This document shows positions 1 through 13,300 of a DNA stretch of 64,000 nucleotides, piece by piece (the first letter of the stretch is position 1; each line of letters starts with the position of its first letter). Origin of the DNA: Plotosus lineatus (lineage: Eukaryota; Chordata; Actinopteri; Siluriformes; Plotosidae). Made by a program: the position numbers and the translations under genes. The DNA lies in the NCBI GenBank assembly GCA_024760905.1, contig CM045734.1, forward strand, positions 45,191,064 to 45,255,063. The letters are read 5' to 3'. A model generated the notes under the pieces. It did not search any database, was not told where the DNA came from, and saw nothing but the letters and a program-made list of their open reading frames with translations.

Positions 1-149
1 CACCTTCTTGGCTGATGTGCCCTTGAGCAAGTCACCTAATCCCCAACTGCTCTCTGTATCAGCCCACTGCTCAAGTGCGTGTGCTCAAACCACAAAACAT
101 GGCTTGTTTTGGTGCTTGTTTTGATAGTGCCAGACAAATGCTGTGTGGA

Positions 150-605
150 ACAGGAGTGGAACAGGTAGTGTTCTGGGTCGACCCCAGGGTCTCTTCCCAG
201 TTGGACATGTCTGAAACACCACACCAACAAGGCGTTCAGGAGGCATTCTAACCAGATGTTTGAGCAACCTCAACTGGCTCCTGAAGAGGAGCAGCGATTC
301 TACTCTGAAGTCTCCCTGAGCTTCTCACCCTATCTCTAAAGGAGAGTCCTGCCACCCGGCGAAGGAAGCTCATTTCAGCCGCTTGTATCTGCAATCTTGT
401 TTTTTCCGTCACTTACCCAAAGCTTGTGACCATAGGTGAGGGTTGGAACATAGAGAGACTGGTAAACTGAGAGTTTTGCCTTGAGGCTCAGCTCCCTTCT
501 CACCATGACGAACAGGTACAGGCTCTACTTTACAGCAGAGGCTGCAGCGATCTGTCTATCGATCTCTCGCTCCTTCCTTCCCCCACAAGACCCCGAGATG
601 ATTAT
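150..605 (-). mobile_element. Rex3-type LINE fragment
   Basis: Read on the minus strand, this matches the 3' coding part of the LINE at 13226-14798: [22 protein letters not shown], LVRMPPERLVGVVF and CPTGKRPWGRPRT. It is broken by frameshifts and stops and lacks the RT core. It lies in the intron before the first exon seen here. No target duplication found. Confidence 0.75.
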
Positions 606-897
606 CGCTGAGGGTTTCCCTGAGTGGCTGTTGGATCGCTGTTGTTGTAAGTTAATGAATTAGCTTAGTATTAGATATTCGCTGATTCCAGTCATCTTGT
701 AATGTTTTATTAAATGCCAAATATCTATATTTGTGCACAGGAAGTCAAGCTATTATTGTAATGCATTACGTACTGGTTTGGTTGGATATAAAAACCGGTT
801 CAAAAGCATAATTGATTTCCAATGGTCATCATCCTAGTGAGACAAACAGGCTGAAAAGAAAAAGTGCTGACTAGTCTTGTTTTTGTTTTCTTCACAG
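606..897 (+). other. intron sequence, no element recognised
   Basis: AT-rich sequence between the LINE fragment and the first exon, including the T-rich acceptor tract. No further structure seen. Confidence 0.6.
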
Positions 898-943
898 AAA
901 AAGAATGACAATCCAGGATAGTCTTCAGCATCCATGGATTAAG
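898..943 (+). CDS. dapk1: dapk1 exon: last helix of the kinase C-lobe
   Basis: Encodes [15 protein letters not shown], the end of the kinase domain with the HPWI motif common to CAMK-group kinases. The first base completes a split lysine codon from an upstream exon outside the window. The acceptor follows a T-rich tract (ttcacag). The donor reads AAG then gtttgt. Phase 0 at the 3' end. Confidence 0.95.
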
Positions 944-2938
944 GTTTGTCTGTATAGCATTGATTTGGTGTCAGCAGAATCATGACGTCATGAAAATCAC
1001 TTGATTTAAAATTGATGTTTTTCTTTTTCAGCCAAAAGACACTCAGCAGGCACTCAGTCGCAAGGAGTCAGCAGTGAATATGGAAAAATTTAAGAAGTTT
1101 GCAGCACGAAGGAAATGGAAGGTCCATATTATTGCATTTCAAACTCCATCAGAAAGATTTGTAGGCGTGTCAAGGCACTTCTTGATTCGCTGACATATAA
1201 AATAAGGCAATAAACCATGTCAAAAACCCTCCGACAGTTTCAGTACCCTCAACTGAAAAATCACATACAGCATTTGAATTGTTCGCACCTCATATTTGGA
1301 CTGTTTGTGTTTCTGACTGAAAAGCATGTTTTATTTAACACAGTCGCGCACACTCTGTTTCATATTTTGATGGTGAAATCACAACCAGGCATTATATATT
1401 GTCATCTAAATCATGAGCATCTATTATTACTGTCTATTGATGTAACACTGTATACTTTTGCTTCTTTGACAGCAATCAGTGCGTCTGATCTCGTTGTGTA
1501 ACCGGCTCTCCCGCTCTTTCCTGTCCAGAAGTAACATGAGCGTGGCGCGTAGCGATGACACACTGGTACGTTCCTTACAGACAAAAGTCTCTTTTTACAC
1601 CATGTGGGAGTGTAATGTGGAATGTTGTGAGTAATTACCTCCATCACCGCATTTATTTACTTTTGAAAACCTATTATTTGTGCTGCTGCTACCATCTCAT
1701 ACTGCCAGTAATAGTGAAATAATAATGATCATTGTTATTGTTTTTTTGTTTTGTTTTGTTTTTTTCATCCATTCATTCATTTTCGGTAACCGCTTAATCC
1801 TAATTAAGGTCACGGGAAAGCTGGCGCCCATCCCAGCTGACTCTGGGTGAGGGCAGAGTACACCCTGAATCGCTCACAAGGCCATCACAGGGCGGTAACA
1901 CGCTGACGGCTACGCAGCTTCTCTTGTCAACAGTCAGCAATGGTTCTTTTACATGAACCTCACACCATAGACAGTGAGAGGCATGACCTGGCCTTTGACA
2001 ACCCAGTTAGCTGCACTGGGGGGACAGTGACAACCTGTTGACAGTGACGCTTGAACCCACAACCTTAGGGTCAGTGATCCAGCACCATTACCACCAGGGT
2101 ATCACTGCACCCTTTTTTTTTTTTTTTTTTTGTCTTTCAATTTTTCTATTCTGTATTAATCCCGCATGGTAATTCTTGCCTCTGACTTTAAACTTCCAAA
2201 GTGAGAGCACTGGACTGCCACACACTGTGGAGAGCAGTTGGCAATTAGGTAGATGCAGCTCACTCCCCCTCCGCCACAAGTCTTTCCTGCTAGTTCTCAA
2301 ATCAAACCAGTAACCACTCAGTCCCAAAGCTGCCTTTTTAATCATCTGGCTATAGCTGCCCCCAGATTGGTAGTATTAGTAGTAGTAATTGTAGTACTAT
2401 TCCACAATGGGTAAATATAGAAAATATTTCCACCCCTGACTCTCTGATTATGCTTCTGCGAAGAAAAGTGTACCCAGGAAACGAGCTCATGTGTTTATGT
2501 GTCTGTGTGTGGGTTGGTTGACTGATAGGAGTGTGTTTTGTAAAGGAAATGAGCATGTGACGTTTTCGTCTGTTTTGACACCTATCCATGCATGCTGTAC
2601 AATATATGATAGGTGCTTCTGAAAGCTACACAGTTATTATGCTTCATTGTAGTCATTAATTTCATACGCAGAGACAATCACTGTCAGCTTGGTTTGTCAA
2701 GTACTGCTCTCGTTATGCAATGGATGAGGTTGTCGCTCTTCATCCTCGTCCCTTAAACAGTGCTCATCCAGTTACAAAGTGGTTCAGTGACCTATCCATC
2801 CTGTTGACTTTTTTCACAGTTTAGAAAACGTGACAGCTCAGATTTATAATGATTTTGATTTCTCTTGAAGACAGTGTAAGAAGCTAAGAAATTTGGTTGT
2901 GAACATTGCTTCATTAGCCTTCAATTAAAACCTCCTTG

Positions 2939-2975
<37 letters not shown>

Positions 2976-5900
2976 CAAAGCTGTGGAATGTAGCATTATC
3001 CGTATGGCTGCACATATACAGCCTTTACACACCTTTTGCCTATTTTGCTTTGTTTTCTCTTCCTTGCTTTTGTTCAAAGATTATGAATACGCATAGCACT
3101 GTATCCATCATATAAATTGGAGGAGCAGACCCCACACCTCTCCCTGCATAACTGAGTAGGATTGACAGAATATATTCCTATTTGGTTTAGAGCAGTGGTT
3201 CTTAACCTTGTTGGCGGTACTGAACCCCACCAGTTTCATATGCTTATTCACCGAACCCGTCTTTAGTGAAAAATAAAATATGTTTTTACTGGGGCACCAA
3301 AATGAACCGTGCATAATCATCACTGTGTTCAAAGAACAAAACCAATACAAGGCATGAACTCTTCCCGTCAAAACTACTTGCATTTTTATGTGAGGTGCAC
3401 ATCTAAGTGTGTGCACACGCATCTGTGTATGCGCGCGCGCCTGTATGTGTGTGCATTTACGTTTTATTTACATCTTATGCATTGTTTTTCAATGTTTAAT
3501 TGGTATTATAAGCATTTAAAGCATTGAATATGTATTTATTGATATTATATACATACATACATGTACATATACGTCAGTCAGCGGGGGTTGATCCTACTTT
3601 ACAAATCATGCATATAGCACGCTGACTAGCATCACGTTCCGTTGTATATGTGAATACATGTTTTACATATTCGTCCAACCCCTTTCTTTTTTTGCTCAAC
3701 ATAGTATGGATTAAAACATTAACAAAGAAATCACACGACGTACCACCACAACAGTCACAATTTGACTACTGAGCGCACCAAATTTCCTGTAGCACAGATT
3801 GGCCAAGCAATGTAACGTGATCATCTGCAGCCAATGATGGCCAAGCGGGGCGTGTCGTGTCGTCATGAATATGAGGCGGGTGTGTGTCTTGACCTCCACC
3901 GAACCCCTGAGACTGACTCATCGAACCCAGGTTAAGAACCACTGGTTTAGAGCCTGGCTGTTTCACAGAAGCATGAAGCAGTTTTGTCAAAAGTCTGACT
4001 GTTCAAGGAGATTAGACATTGTTTTCTCACCAGTGGTTCTTCCAAACATGACAAATCCTGTCAGTTCTGTGAAACTCTGCTGGTTGATTCAGTGTTTAAT
4101 TGACAATTCTGTGCCAAAGATGAGGTTTCAGTGACATCCACAGAGCCTGAGGTGTATAATTGTTTTAGTACATATCACAGCGGAACACTAGCGGGGGGGG
4201 GGGGAATACACACCAAAACAAGTTTTATTTTATATTTATTAAGTCATGATGGTGATTTCTGAGTAGAGAATATCTGTGTAAAAGCTTCTCTTTAATTCAA
4301 GTATGTACCTGACAAAAATAATATATATTTTTTAAAAATTAGAATGAGGTTCTCATAGTTATAATTCACATATTTTAACTTTACTTATTGTTTACCACAC
4401 TCTGCAAAGGAGTTTTAGTATAAACTACCGTATTTTCCAGACTACAGTGATACCTCACCTTACAAAAGACCCAACAACCCAAAAAAATCCAAGTTATCAG
4501 TGTGACTTATGTATGTTTTTTCTTCTTTATTATGCATTTTTGGCCAGTGCGACTATATGACCACCAAGAAAACTAGACTAGTCCGAAAAATATGGATAAC
4601 GGGCCAATCAGATGACAAAGTTCCCATGTTATATTATATTCTAATATATTTTCTGGTTAATCTGTAAACTACAAATGCAAATAGTTTGGGTTAGAAGCAC
4701 AGAATCAAAATAATAAGAAAATTGTTTGGAACAGCCAGAGTCAGTACCTGCTGATTTGTTTAATATCAATAAGATATACTCTAGTCTTAATTGCTTACTA
4801 GAGCAGATGCAGGAAAACATCATTACTATGCAATATTTAAAGAACATCATGACACAGTTCTTTGCATCCTAGTTATTGTCATTGTCTCTTATACAGGATG
4901 AAGAAGACTCTTTCGTGATGAAAGCTATCATCCACGCTATCAATGATGACAATGTGCCCGGACTGAAACACCTCTTGGGTTCTCTGACAAGCTACGATAT
5001 CAACCAACCCAATAAGGTGAGACAACCAAAGAGAGGACCCCCAAAGAAAAATGAGGGAAACACATTCACTAGATGAGAAACCCTAGTCGAATTTTCAGGA
5101 ATCCTGTTTAAGTATCTACTTGGCTTTGTTACAACTAGAACAGCTGCCAAGGCAATCTCGATTGTCCAGCTGATAAGTGTCTTGTTTAAACTCTGTATCA
5201 CATCTGATTTGTCACACATTTTTCATGGCGTATTTTCATCAACATTCTTTGAGAACGCTTCTTGAACTGTCTTATCCAGTGTCGTTTTCAGTGCATTCTT
5301 GATTAGGTTGTAATTATTAGGTTTGAATAAAGTTGAACCGTAATTCCGTGTTAAGCATTATTTGATTAATCACATCTTGGCAATGCTTTTGTGTTGAGGT
5401 CAGGGATACAGAAAGTGTGGATACTTAAGTTGATTTAGTTTAACTTCTTTCAAATGTCAGTTCTACAGTGAGCGAGGAAATGAGGAAACACACACTTGTA
5501 CCATACTGTACACAAAAGAAAAGTCTTAGGTCCGCATTTTTTATTTAATGACTGGTACTGAAGGGAGTTGGTACAAAAGGGTTTCAGATTTCCAAAATAT
5601 ATACAGTAGGCCCTCGTTTTTCGCAGGGGTTCGGTTCCAGCCTGCCCCGCAGATCAAGAAATTCCGCAAGTTATTTACCCAAAAGTAAAACCCTATGTAT
5701 GACATTACGTGCGTTAAAATAACCGCTCATATGTACTGGGAGCAAAATCGTTGATCAAACTTACCAATTTTATTCGATCAGTCTCTGTTACCATAAAATG
5801 AGTCGTTCACTACCTGTAAAATTGAGTTTACACGGTATTTCAAGACCCCCTGACACTGGGGAATGTCTATAATGTTCATCAGTAACAACACATTTGATTG

Positions 5901-6720
5901 TTTTGCCGTGCTTTAAAAAACAGGAAAATATTTTGCTGTGTTCTCTTGGTAAATGCCCAACAAATGATGAACCATTAGAAACTGCTATAGCAAAACTATG
6001 GGATGCTCTGAATGAATGAAGCGATGAGCCAGATATGGACCTATCAGAAAGTGATGAGGACGAGCATTTTTCACATGTTTCTCCTGCTCGCTAACTTAAT
6101 ACATTTAAAGATGTTCCTGGCCATGTGCTTTTGTATATGTTTGTGTTGATTGGTTTAACGTGGCATGTGCTAAAGTTGACATTCGTGTTTCTTTCTTCCT
6201 TTCGGCTTTTTCCCTTTCTCGGGAGTCGCCACAGCGAATCATCTGATGCGCACATTTGATTTGGCAGAGGTTTTTACGTCGGAGGCCCTTCCTGTCACAA
6301 CCCTTTAGCAAGGGACAGAAACACGCTGACGGCTTTGCAGCCTACTCTTTTACGAAAGTCAGCAATGGTTCTTTTACATGCCTCTCACCATAGACAGTGA
6401 GAGACATGGCCCGCCTTTGATAACCAAGTTAGCTGCACTGGGGGGGACAGTGACAACCTTGTGGAGAGTGGGACTCGAACCCCCAACCTTTGGATCAGCG
6501 ATCCTACGCCCTATCCACTAGACCACCACTGCCCCTGACATTCGTGTTGACTGGCTCATTTTACTTGGGAGAATGTTTAAAGGAAAAGCACCAGGAGGGA
6601 AAAGTGAGGGAAGGAAAAGTCTTTTCCTGCTGTTTTCTAGTTATTTTCAGCTTTCATGTAAGGAGTTTGGTTGATACCACAAAATGAATAATACAAATAC
6701 CCCTAAAATGTATGTATGTA

Positions 6721-6760
<40 letters not shown>

Positions 6761-7251
6761 ATATGTATGTATATACATACAATGCTACCTCACTTTATGA
6801 AAGATTCAACAAACGAAAAATCCAGGTTACGAAAACCTAAAATTTCTGTCTCTGGATACGAAAAAAATTCACGTTCCAAAACTAGGAGGGAGCTGCATCT
6901 CCATAATACCCATGACGAAGCTCCCTTCCATTAGCTATTATGGAGCTGCATCCCCATAATACCCATGATGCTTTTTGAAGTGGGCTCGTGGCACGCAGTT
7001 GAGTGATATCGCAAAGGAATATGGCCAAACCCGTCGAAGATCAGTTACGATATTGAAGCAGAAGGAGGTCTTAAAAGGTATACTTTTATAATTTTTAAAG
7101 GGTTTAGGGGTAGTATTGGGGGCCTTGGAACGAATCAGGCCTTTTACATGTAAAATGCGGTTAAATTTACGAAAAGACAGGGTTACAAAAAACCACTTCT
7201 GGAACTGATTAATTTCATAAGGTGAGGTACCACTGTGTGTGTGTGTGTGTG

Positions 7252-7326
<75 letters not shown>

Positions 7327-10300
7327 GACTTTTTCCTGTTGATTTTGTGGTAAAAGTCCCCCACTCTTGAAATAATCTTGGTATACTGAAGTCTGTGTCA
7401 TGATTGAATGTGTTACTAGAACAAGTGACAAATATTTTCTTTGTCTAGGTTTTTAAACATCGATCCATGATGCTACGCTACTCAAAGCTTGATTAGCGTC
7501 TTAATAATCAGCAGCTTGTGGTTGTTGTTTCTTTGTGCCTAGTCTGCATCATCAGCAGGTATCTCAGGGTCTTTAGCGTTTCGCCCCAAAACCTGTACGC
7601 TTCACCTGAGTGGGGCAGCAAAGACAAAAGACTGTCTTCACCTGCAAGCTGGCTTCTGGTTGATTGTTGAGGTCTTCTAACGTGCATCTACACACTGCTC
7701 TCCTGGTCCAACTCTCTCTCCTCTTGATCCACAGCCACCTTGAGCATGTCTCTGCTGAAGCAGCTATGGTCTTTATCGCCTTCTTTGTGGCGGTAGGGGT
7801 AAGACCTATCTTGTGCAGGAAGTTTCTTGTAGATGTTTCAACAAAACCCCTGCATCCAACCTCTATTGGCATCAGGCTTGCTATCCACCCTTTCATACGA
7901 GCTTCATCTACCAAGTCCTGGTATTTTGCTGCTTTCAGTTCTTGTGAGATGTCAAGTCTATCCTCCCAGGAAACTGTAAGCTCGATTATGTGGATGGCTT
8001 TCGTTTCTCGGGATAGTAGCAGCATATCTGGACGCACCTGAGTAACTGCTATATCTTCTGGAAATTTCAACTTCCTCTGCACATCCACAAGAAGTTGCCA
8101 GTCGGAGGCTGAAGACAGGACTGAGCCTGTAGTTGCAGGCTTGTTAGGCTTGGTCTTCATCTCTCCTTCTTTCACGAACTGGATGGGTTTTCCTGTATCC
8201 TAGCTACTTTGATGGTTGACTTCCACTCTGCGCTGGTCCACCACTATGGCAATCTCTCTTAAGACCGTCATGCCTCCATCGGTACCTCCCCTCCCCCAGA
8301 GCCTTAGGACATGCTGAGAGGATGTGATTCAGGGAGCAGTTGTTTCCTTTACACAGAGAGCATGAGGCGTCCTCCTTTTCCCCAAATCACTAGTTAGAAG
8401 GCGTAGGAAGCAGGTCTGACAGAGCACGTAGTAGGAAGCTGAGCTGTCCTTGATCAGTATTCCACAGTTCCTTCCATGTGAATGGGCGCTGGATGGCTGA
8501 TTCCCATTTGGTCCAGCTGACTTGGCTTCCTAACCCCACTGCTCTGACAAACCTGGTGTATTTCGCTTCTTTTCTAGTTTGTTGCACAATCATATTTCTT
8601 CTTGTTCTATCATCTGCTATGCTCCATCGATTACCCTCGTAGTTGCCAAGGCCTAATCTTCCTTTGTAAACTGTTCCCACCAGCTCTTGATATCGCAGGT
8701 CCTCCTCTGCCACTTGGACTGCTTTGCGAGGATTCCATTTTCTACCAGTCTTCACAGTTTCCCCTGCTTGCTGCACTACTGTGTCCTTGGACAAATGTAA
8801 GGTAGAAATGGCCCTAACTTTTGCAGTCTGGAATTCTTCAATCACAGATGACAGAGGCAAACTTAGCTTAGCTGACCTGCTGTAAAGATTTACAGTACTG
8901 TAGCTTGGTGGAACCCCCAGCCACTTACGCAGAAATCTGCTGCACAGTCGTTCCATTGACTCTACTGTAGAGAAGGCCATGTCATAGAGCAGGAATGGCC
9001 ACTGCAGTCTAGGAATAATGCCGTACTGGAAGCACCATGCTTTGAAGCGGCCTTGAAGATAACTTCCATCTATTGTTTGAAGCCACTTCTTGAGCGCTTT
9101 TTGGACATCTCTGCTGTTTTCTATGTCTCCCAATGACTGGTCAAAGCATTTGCCCAGGCATTTAATGCTCTCGTCCTGGATTGTGGGGAATCTTCTCATC
9201 TTGGATAATGAAAACGTGATCCAAGCTGGCCTTTGGTAATAGTGAGGCTCCTTGACTTGGGTGGCTTGATTTTCATTCTAGCCCAGTTCACCATCTTTTC
9301 AAAGGCTGAGAGAATCCAACGGGTTCCTGCTGGTGACTCTGTCATGATAGTGATGTCGTCCATAATGGCTCTGCAAGATGGGTGCCTGGTGCCATCGTCA
9401 GCCTTGGGACCTCTGCACTGGCTGATTCCTGCCTTGAGGAGCAAGTTCATGGCTGCCACGAATAGTGTTACTGAAACGGTACACCCTGCCATAATTCCCT
9501 TCTCGAGTCTCTGCCAGCCTTTTGTGAAGTTGTTCACTGTAAATCGCATCTTGATGTTGGTAAGATGATTCATGACCAACTGCACAACCTCTGTTGGAAC
9601 ATGGTACTGCTGCAGTGCTTTCTCAATTAGTCGATGGGGTATGCTAGGGTAGGCCTTGGCAATGTCCAGCCACACTTACTGATAAGTTACTCTTGTTTTT
9701 CTTGGCCTCCTTGATCAGCTGGCTTATCGCTGCTGTGTGCTCTAGACATCCTGAGTGGCCTGGGATGTTTCCCTTCTGCACGCTGGTGTCAATGTAGTGA
9801 TTAATCAGGAGAAAGGTGGTGATTCTCTTTGCTACTACAGACCAAAATATCTTTCCTTCTACGTCCAGAAGAGAAATTTCCCTGAACTGGTCCAGCCCTC
9901 TTGAATCTAGCTCCTTTGGTACAAAACAACCTTCTGCCAGGGTCCATGCTGATGGTAGCTGTTTCTTTTTCTAGATTGTACGAAGCAGCTTGCAGAGACG
10001 ATTGAGAAGCTTTGGGCAATTCTTGTAAATCTTGTATGTAATTCCGGAGGGACCTGGAGCAGAGCTTGATCTTGCAGCTTTGACAACCTTTTTGATTTCT
10101 TCGAAGCGCAGGTCTGAGAGATCAAAGGGGGTTTCAGGATCTGGCTCTTTGTTTGGATACGGGGGTTCTGCTAATGGTGTAGTTCTGTCAGGGTCGCTAT
10201 GTGCTTGTTTTACACTCTTTTCAACCTCTACTTGAGAACATTGGAGTCTGCCACTCTTGGGTTTTCCCAGTAGGTCTGAGGTAAACTGGAAAGGGTTGCT

Positions 10301-13300
10301 GAAGAATGCCTTTCTTTGTTTCTTCTTCTCATTTTGCCTCTTGCAGAGTCTCTCAGCTGACCGGAATTGAAGCAGCCTCTTATGCAGAGTGTGGTGCAGC
10401 TCTTGAAGACCTTCCTTCTCGGACTCTGGAGCTTTCTTTCATGATTTCTTGACACTGCAGAGGTTTTGACGCAGCTTAGCTATCTGTTTTTGTCTTCTAC
10501 TTGCTCCTCCTCGGGTTCGTCTTGACTTCACAGTTTGAGCTCCAAACAAACTCTTGCATTCATCATAAACAATTTTGCTCAAGAGCTGGATCTTTTTACA
10601 AGCTTCTCCTTTCAGGCAGTTTTCAAGAATTCTGTCCTGGTTGTTGTCCAGAACTTGCCACCTCTTGTCTGTTGATGGTGGAAGTTGTAATCTAGCTTTC
10701 TTCTCCTGGGCCACGTCACTTGCTACACCTCTTGTTTCCTGAGCCGTCGTGCCAGGATTGGTCTCGACGTGGGGGTTCTGAGCACTGTGGTGAGCTTCCG
10801 GGCTCAGATCCTCCTGTGTCTTATTAGCTGCTGATGTTTCAGTAGCTTTGCACTGTCTTAACTGCTCCTTGCACTTGGTTTTGCCTTGGTGTATTTTCAC
10901 GCCTTTTTCGTTCTTAAAGAGTCTTCCGCAGCTGCCACACCGCCGTCTAGATTCTGGTGCTGCTTGCTTGAGGGCTTGCATCAAACTTCTAGTCCTTGGT
11001 TCATTGCCAGGTTCGTGATCCTTTGAATCCGTCCGGGTTTGCAGTTCATCCTCCCCCGCCTCTCGGCCTGCAAGGGGGTATTCTCTTGTAGTGGAACTTG
11101 TAGCGATTATGTGCAGTGCTTCGGGTTGCTGGCCCTAGCACAATAGCATGCCGTCTTTCCGAGCTGTCAGCCGAACTTTCTCGAAGGTCAATAGGACTCT
11201 CCCCACAGTCATGAACATAGGTTTTTAAATATCGATCCATGATGCTACGCTACTCAAAGCTTGATTAGCGTCTTAATAATCAGCAACTTGTGGTTGTTGT
11301 TTCCTTGTGCCTAGTCTGCATCATCAGCAGGTATCTCAGGGTCTTTAGCGTTTCGCCCCGAAACCTGTACACTTCACCTGAGTGGGGCAGCAATTCTATT
11401 AGCTTATGTGCACAGAGGAAGCCCTCTAAAGTACACACATTTCCTAAGGCAAAATTTGGTTAATAGTAATGAGATCCATAATTAATTTGTGTGTACAGAG
11501 CAGGTTTGTGGAAACATTAATAACAGAGTGAAACTAATGTACAGTACAATGCTGTTACATGACGCATTTACAAATCGGCATACACAAATAAAAATTGTAG
11601 ATAAAGCAAGACTTGAATAATGTGGAAACACCCCACCACACCTCACAGCAAATCGTTGGCCAAACAGGATTCCAGCATTATTAAAAGGGGATAATAGGAC
11701 TATTTAAAAAGATGAGTATAGGAAACTTTGCAAATCACAATTTCAGCTGTTGACAAGAATCCATGGATTACAAAAATGTTATCTTGGCATCACCCTACAG
11801 TTACAGGATTAGCTTTTTTTATGTAGGAGGCTTGTTTTTCTTTCCCATATGCAGGCTTGTTTATAGCTCCACTACATAATGCAGTGCTGGTAAAATATTA
11901 CTTAAAGGTACCGGTAGTTTTTTTTTTTATCATGTACGGACCTCTGCATGAGTTCATATAAAGCTATGTCGACGTTTAGAAAGGATTATTTACTTCAGTA
12001 CCTCCGGACGTCATTATTTTTGATGTTAGGGTGGCCAAGCACCTGATTCTTGCTTTTTGAGTACAAATATTATGGTTATGGACATTCATTAATTTGGTAA
12101 CTGGTTAGCCTTAATAGGGTGGGAGAGAGGCCTATCTCAGCCAACTCTGGGGAAAACGGGGTACATCCTGAACAGCTTGTCAGACCATTGCCGGTCCAAA
12201 ACACGCAACCATTGACTTCTTCTTTTCAAGTTGATTTACTCTAGAATGTGATGATAACTGGCTTTGTGCTTTAACTTATTAATGATATTGTGATGAAGAA
12301 CAGGACTAATGGTGACTAAACTTCAAAAGAACAAAAACAAAGAAAATAATATATCACTCTGTCATTATGCCTTTATTTACTTCTTTATTCACCAACGAGC
12401 ATTAAACCAGGTAAAAATATCTATTTGTGCTACATGTACCTCAACAATCTATTAATAAACAGCAAGCTGAATAAAATTTCTTGATGTACAGCTGGATTTA
12501 AATGTAAACAGCTGGAGTGAAATTAAATGTTCTTTTTGAGAATTTAATCCAATTGGAGGAGGTGATGTAGATTTCTCATAGCCTCGGGGTCAACATAGAT
12601 AAATACAATCAATCAGATTTCCTTCTGCTCTCCTAACTTACTGTGCATGTTACGTATTCTTTTGTGCGCTCAGTAATGCAATCGTTTTATGAATGGAAAA
12701 AGTCCTTCTTTCTGTAGCAGAGTAAGCCAGCTAGGTGGGATTGTGCAGGAGAGATTCCATAAGCACAGTCGGTCTAATTGCTTTCATGTAAATCAGTGGT
12801 CCCCAACCCCCGGGTCGCGGACTGGTACCGGTCCATGGATCAATGGGTACTGGGCCGCACAAGAAATAATTATTTATTTCTGTTTTATTTATTATCTGAG
12901 TCTGAACGATCTTTTTTTTTTTTTTTTACTTTTATTTTGAAAATGACCGGATTCTCTCGGATACATGACGGTCATTTGAGCATTAAAATGTAACCCACAA
13001 GGGGAGTTGGACATGTTTCAAAGAATAGCGGGGATTTCAGGTGAGACTGAGCCTGAGCCTTCATTCTCCCCGCTGGTGCACCCTCACCTGTGGATTTTTT
13101 TGTTTAAAGAGTTCAAGTTCGATTAAAAATGTAACGCTTAATCCTGATTAGGGATACTGGCACACATCTCAGCCGACTCTGGGCAAGGGCTGGGTATTAT
13201 ATTTACAATATAAACAAGTTAACACCCGTGGAAGAAGACGACCCTGGGGGGTTCGAGTGAGGGTCCGCCCATCACTGGAGTGGAGGTCACTGAGGTTGTC

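Larger units (their letters stand above)
7446..11393 (-). mobile_element. R2/HERO-like non-LTR retrotransposon between 176-bp direct repeats
   Basis: A near-complete 3.9-kb antisense element. In its own 5' to 3' order (right to left) it has a C2H2 finger, an RT domain, a CCHC knuckle and a restriction-like endonuclease with ELTVSWE. Such single-ORF elements belong to the early-branching, RLE-bearing non-LTR group (R2, R4, NeSL, HERO and relatives). Several frameshifts make it inactive. Unusually, direct repeats of 176 bp with 5 mismatches (about 97% identity) lie at 7446-7621 and 11218-11393. No target duplication is obvious outside them. It could be a head-to-tail partial dimer or a genuine terminal-repeat structure. 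Confidence 0.82.

Noticed and set aside
1217..1501. A 94-codon frame overlapping an exon
   Set aside because: It runs from intron into the exon in a different frame; the true exon is 1473-1565, fixed by homology and splice sites.
7446..11393. LTR retrotransposon, suggested by the two long direct repeats
   Set aside because: The coding part is a non-LTR RT with a restriction-like endonuclease; there is no gag, protease, integrase or RNase H motif, and the repeat includes coding sequence.
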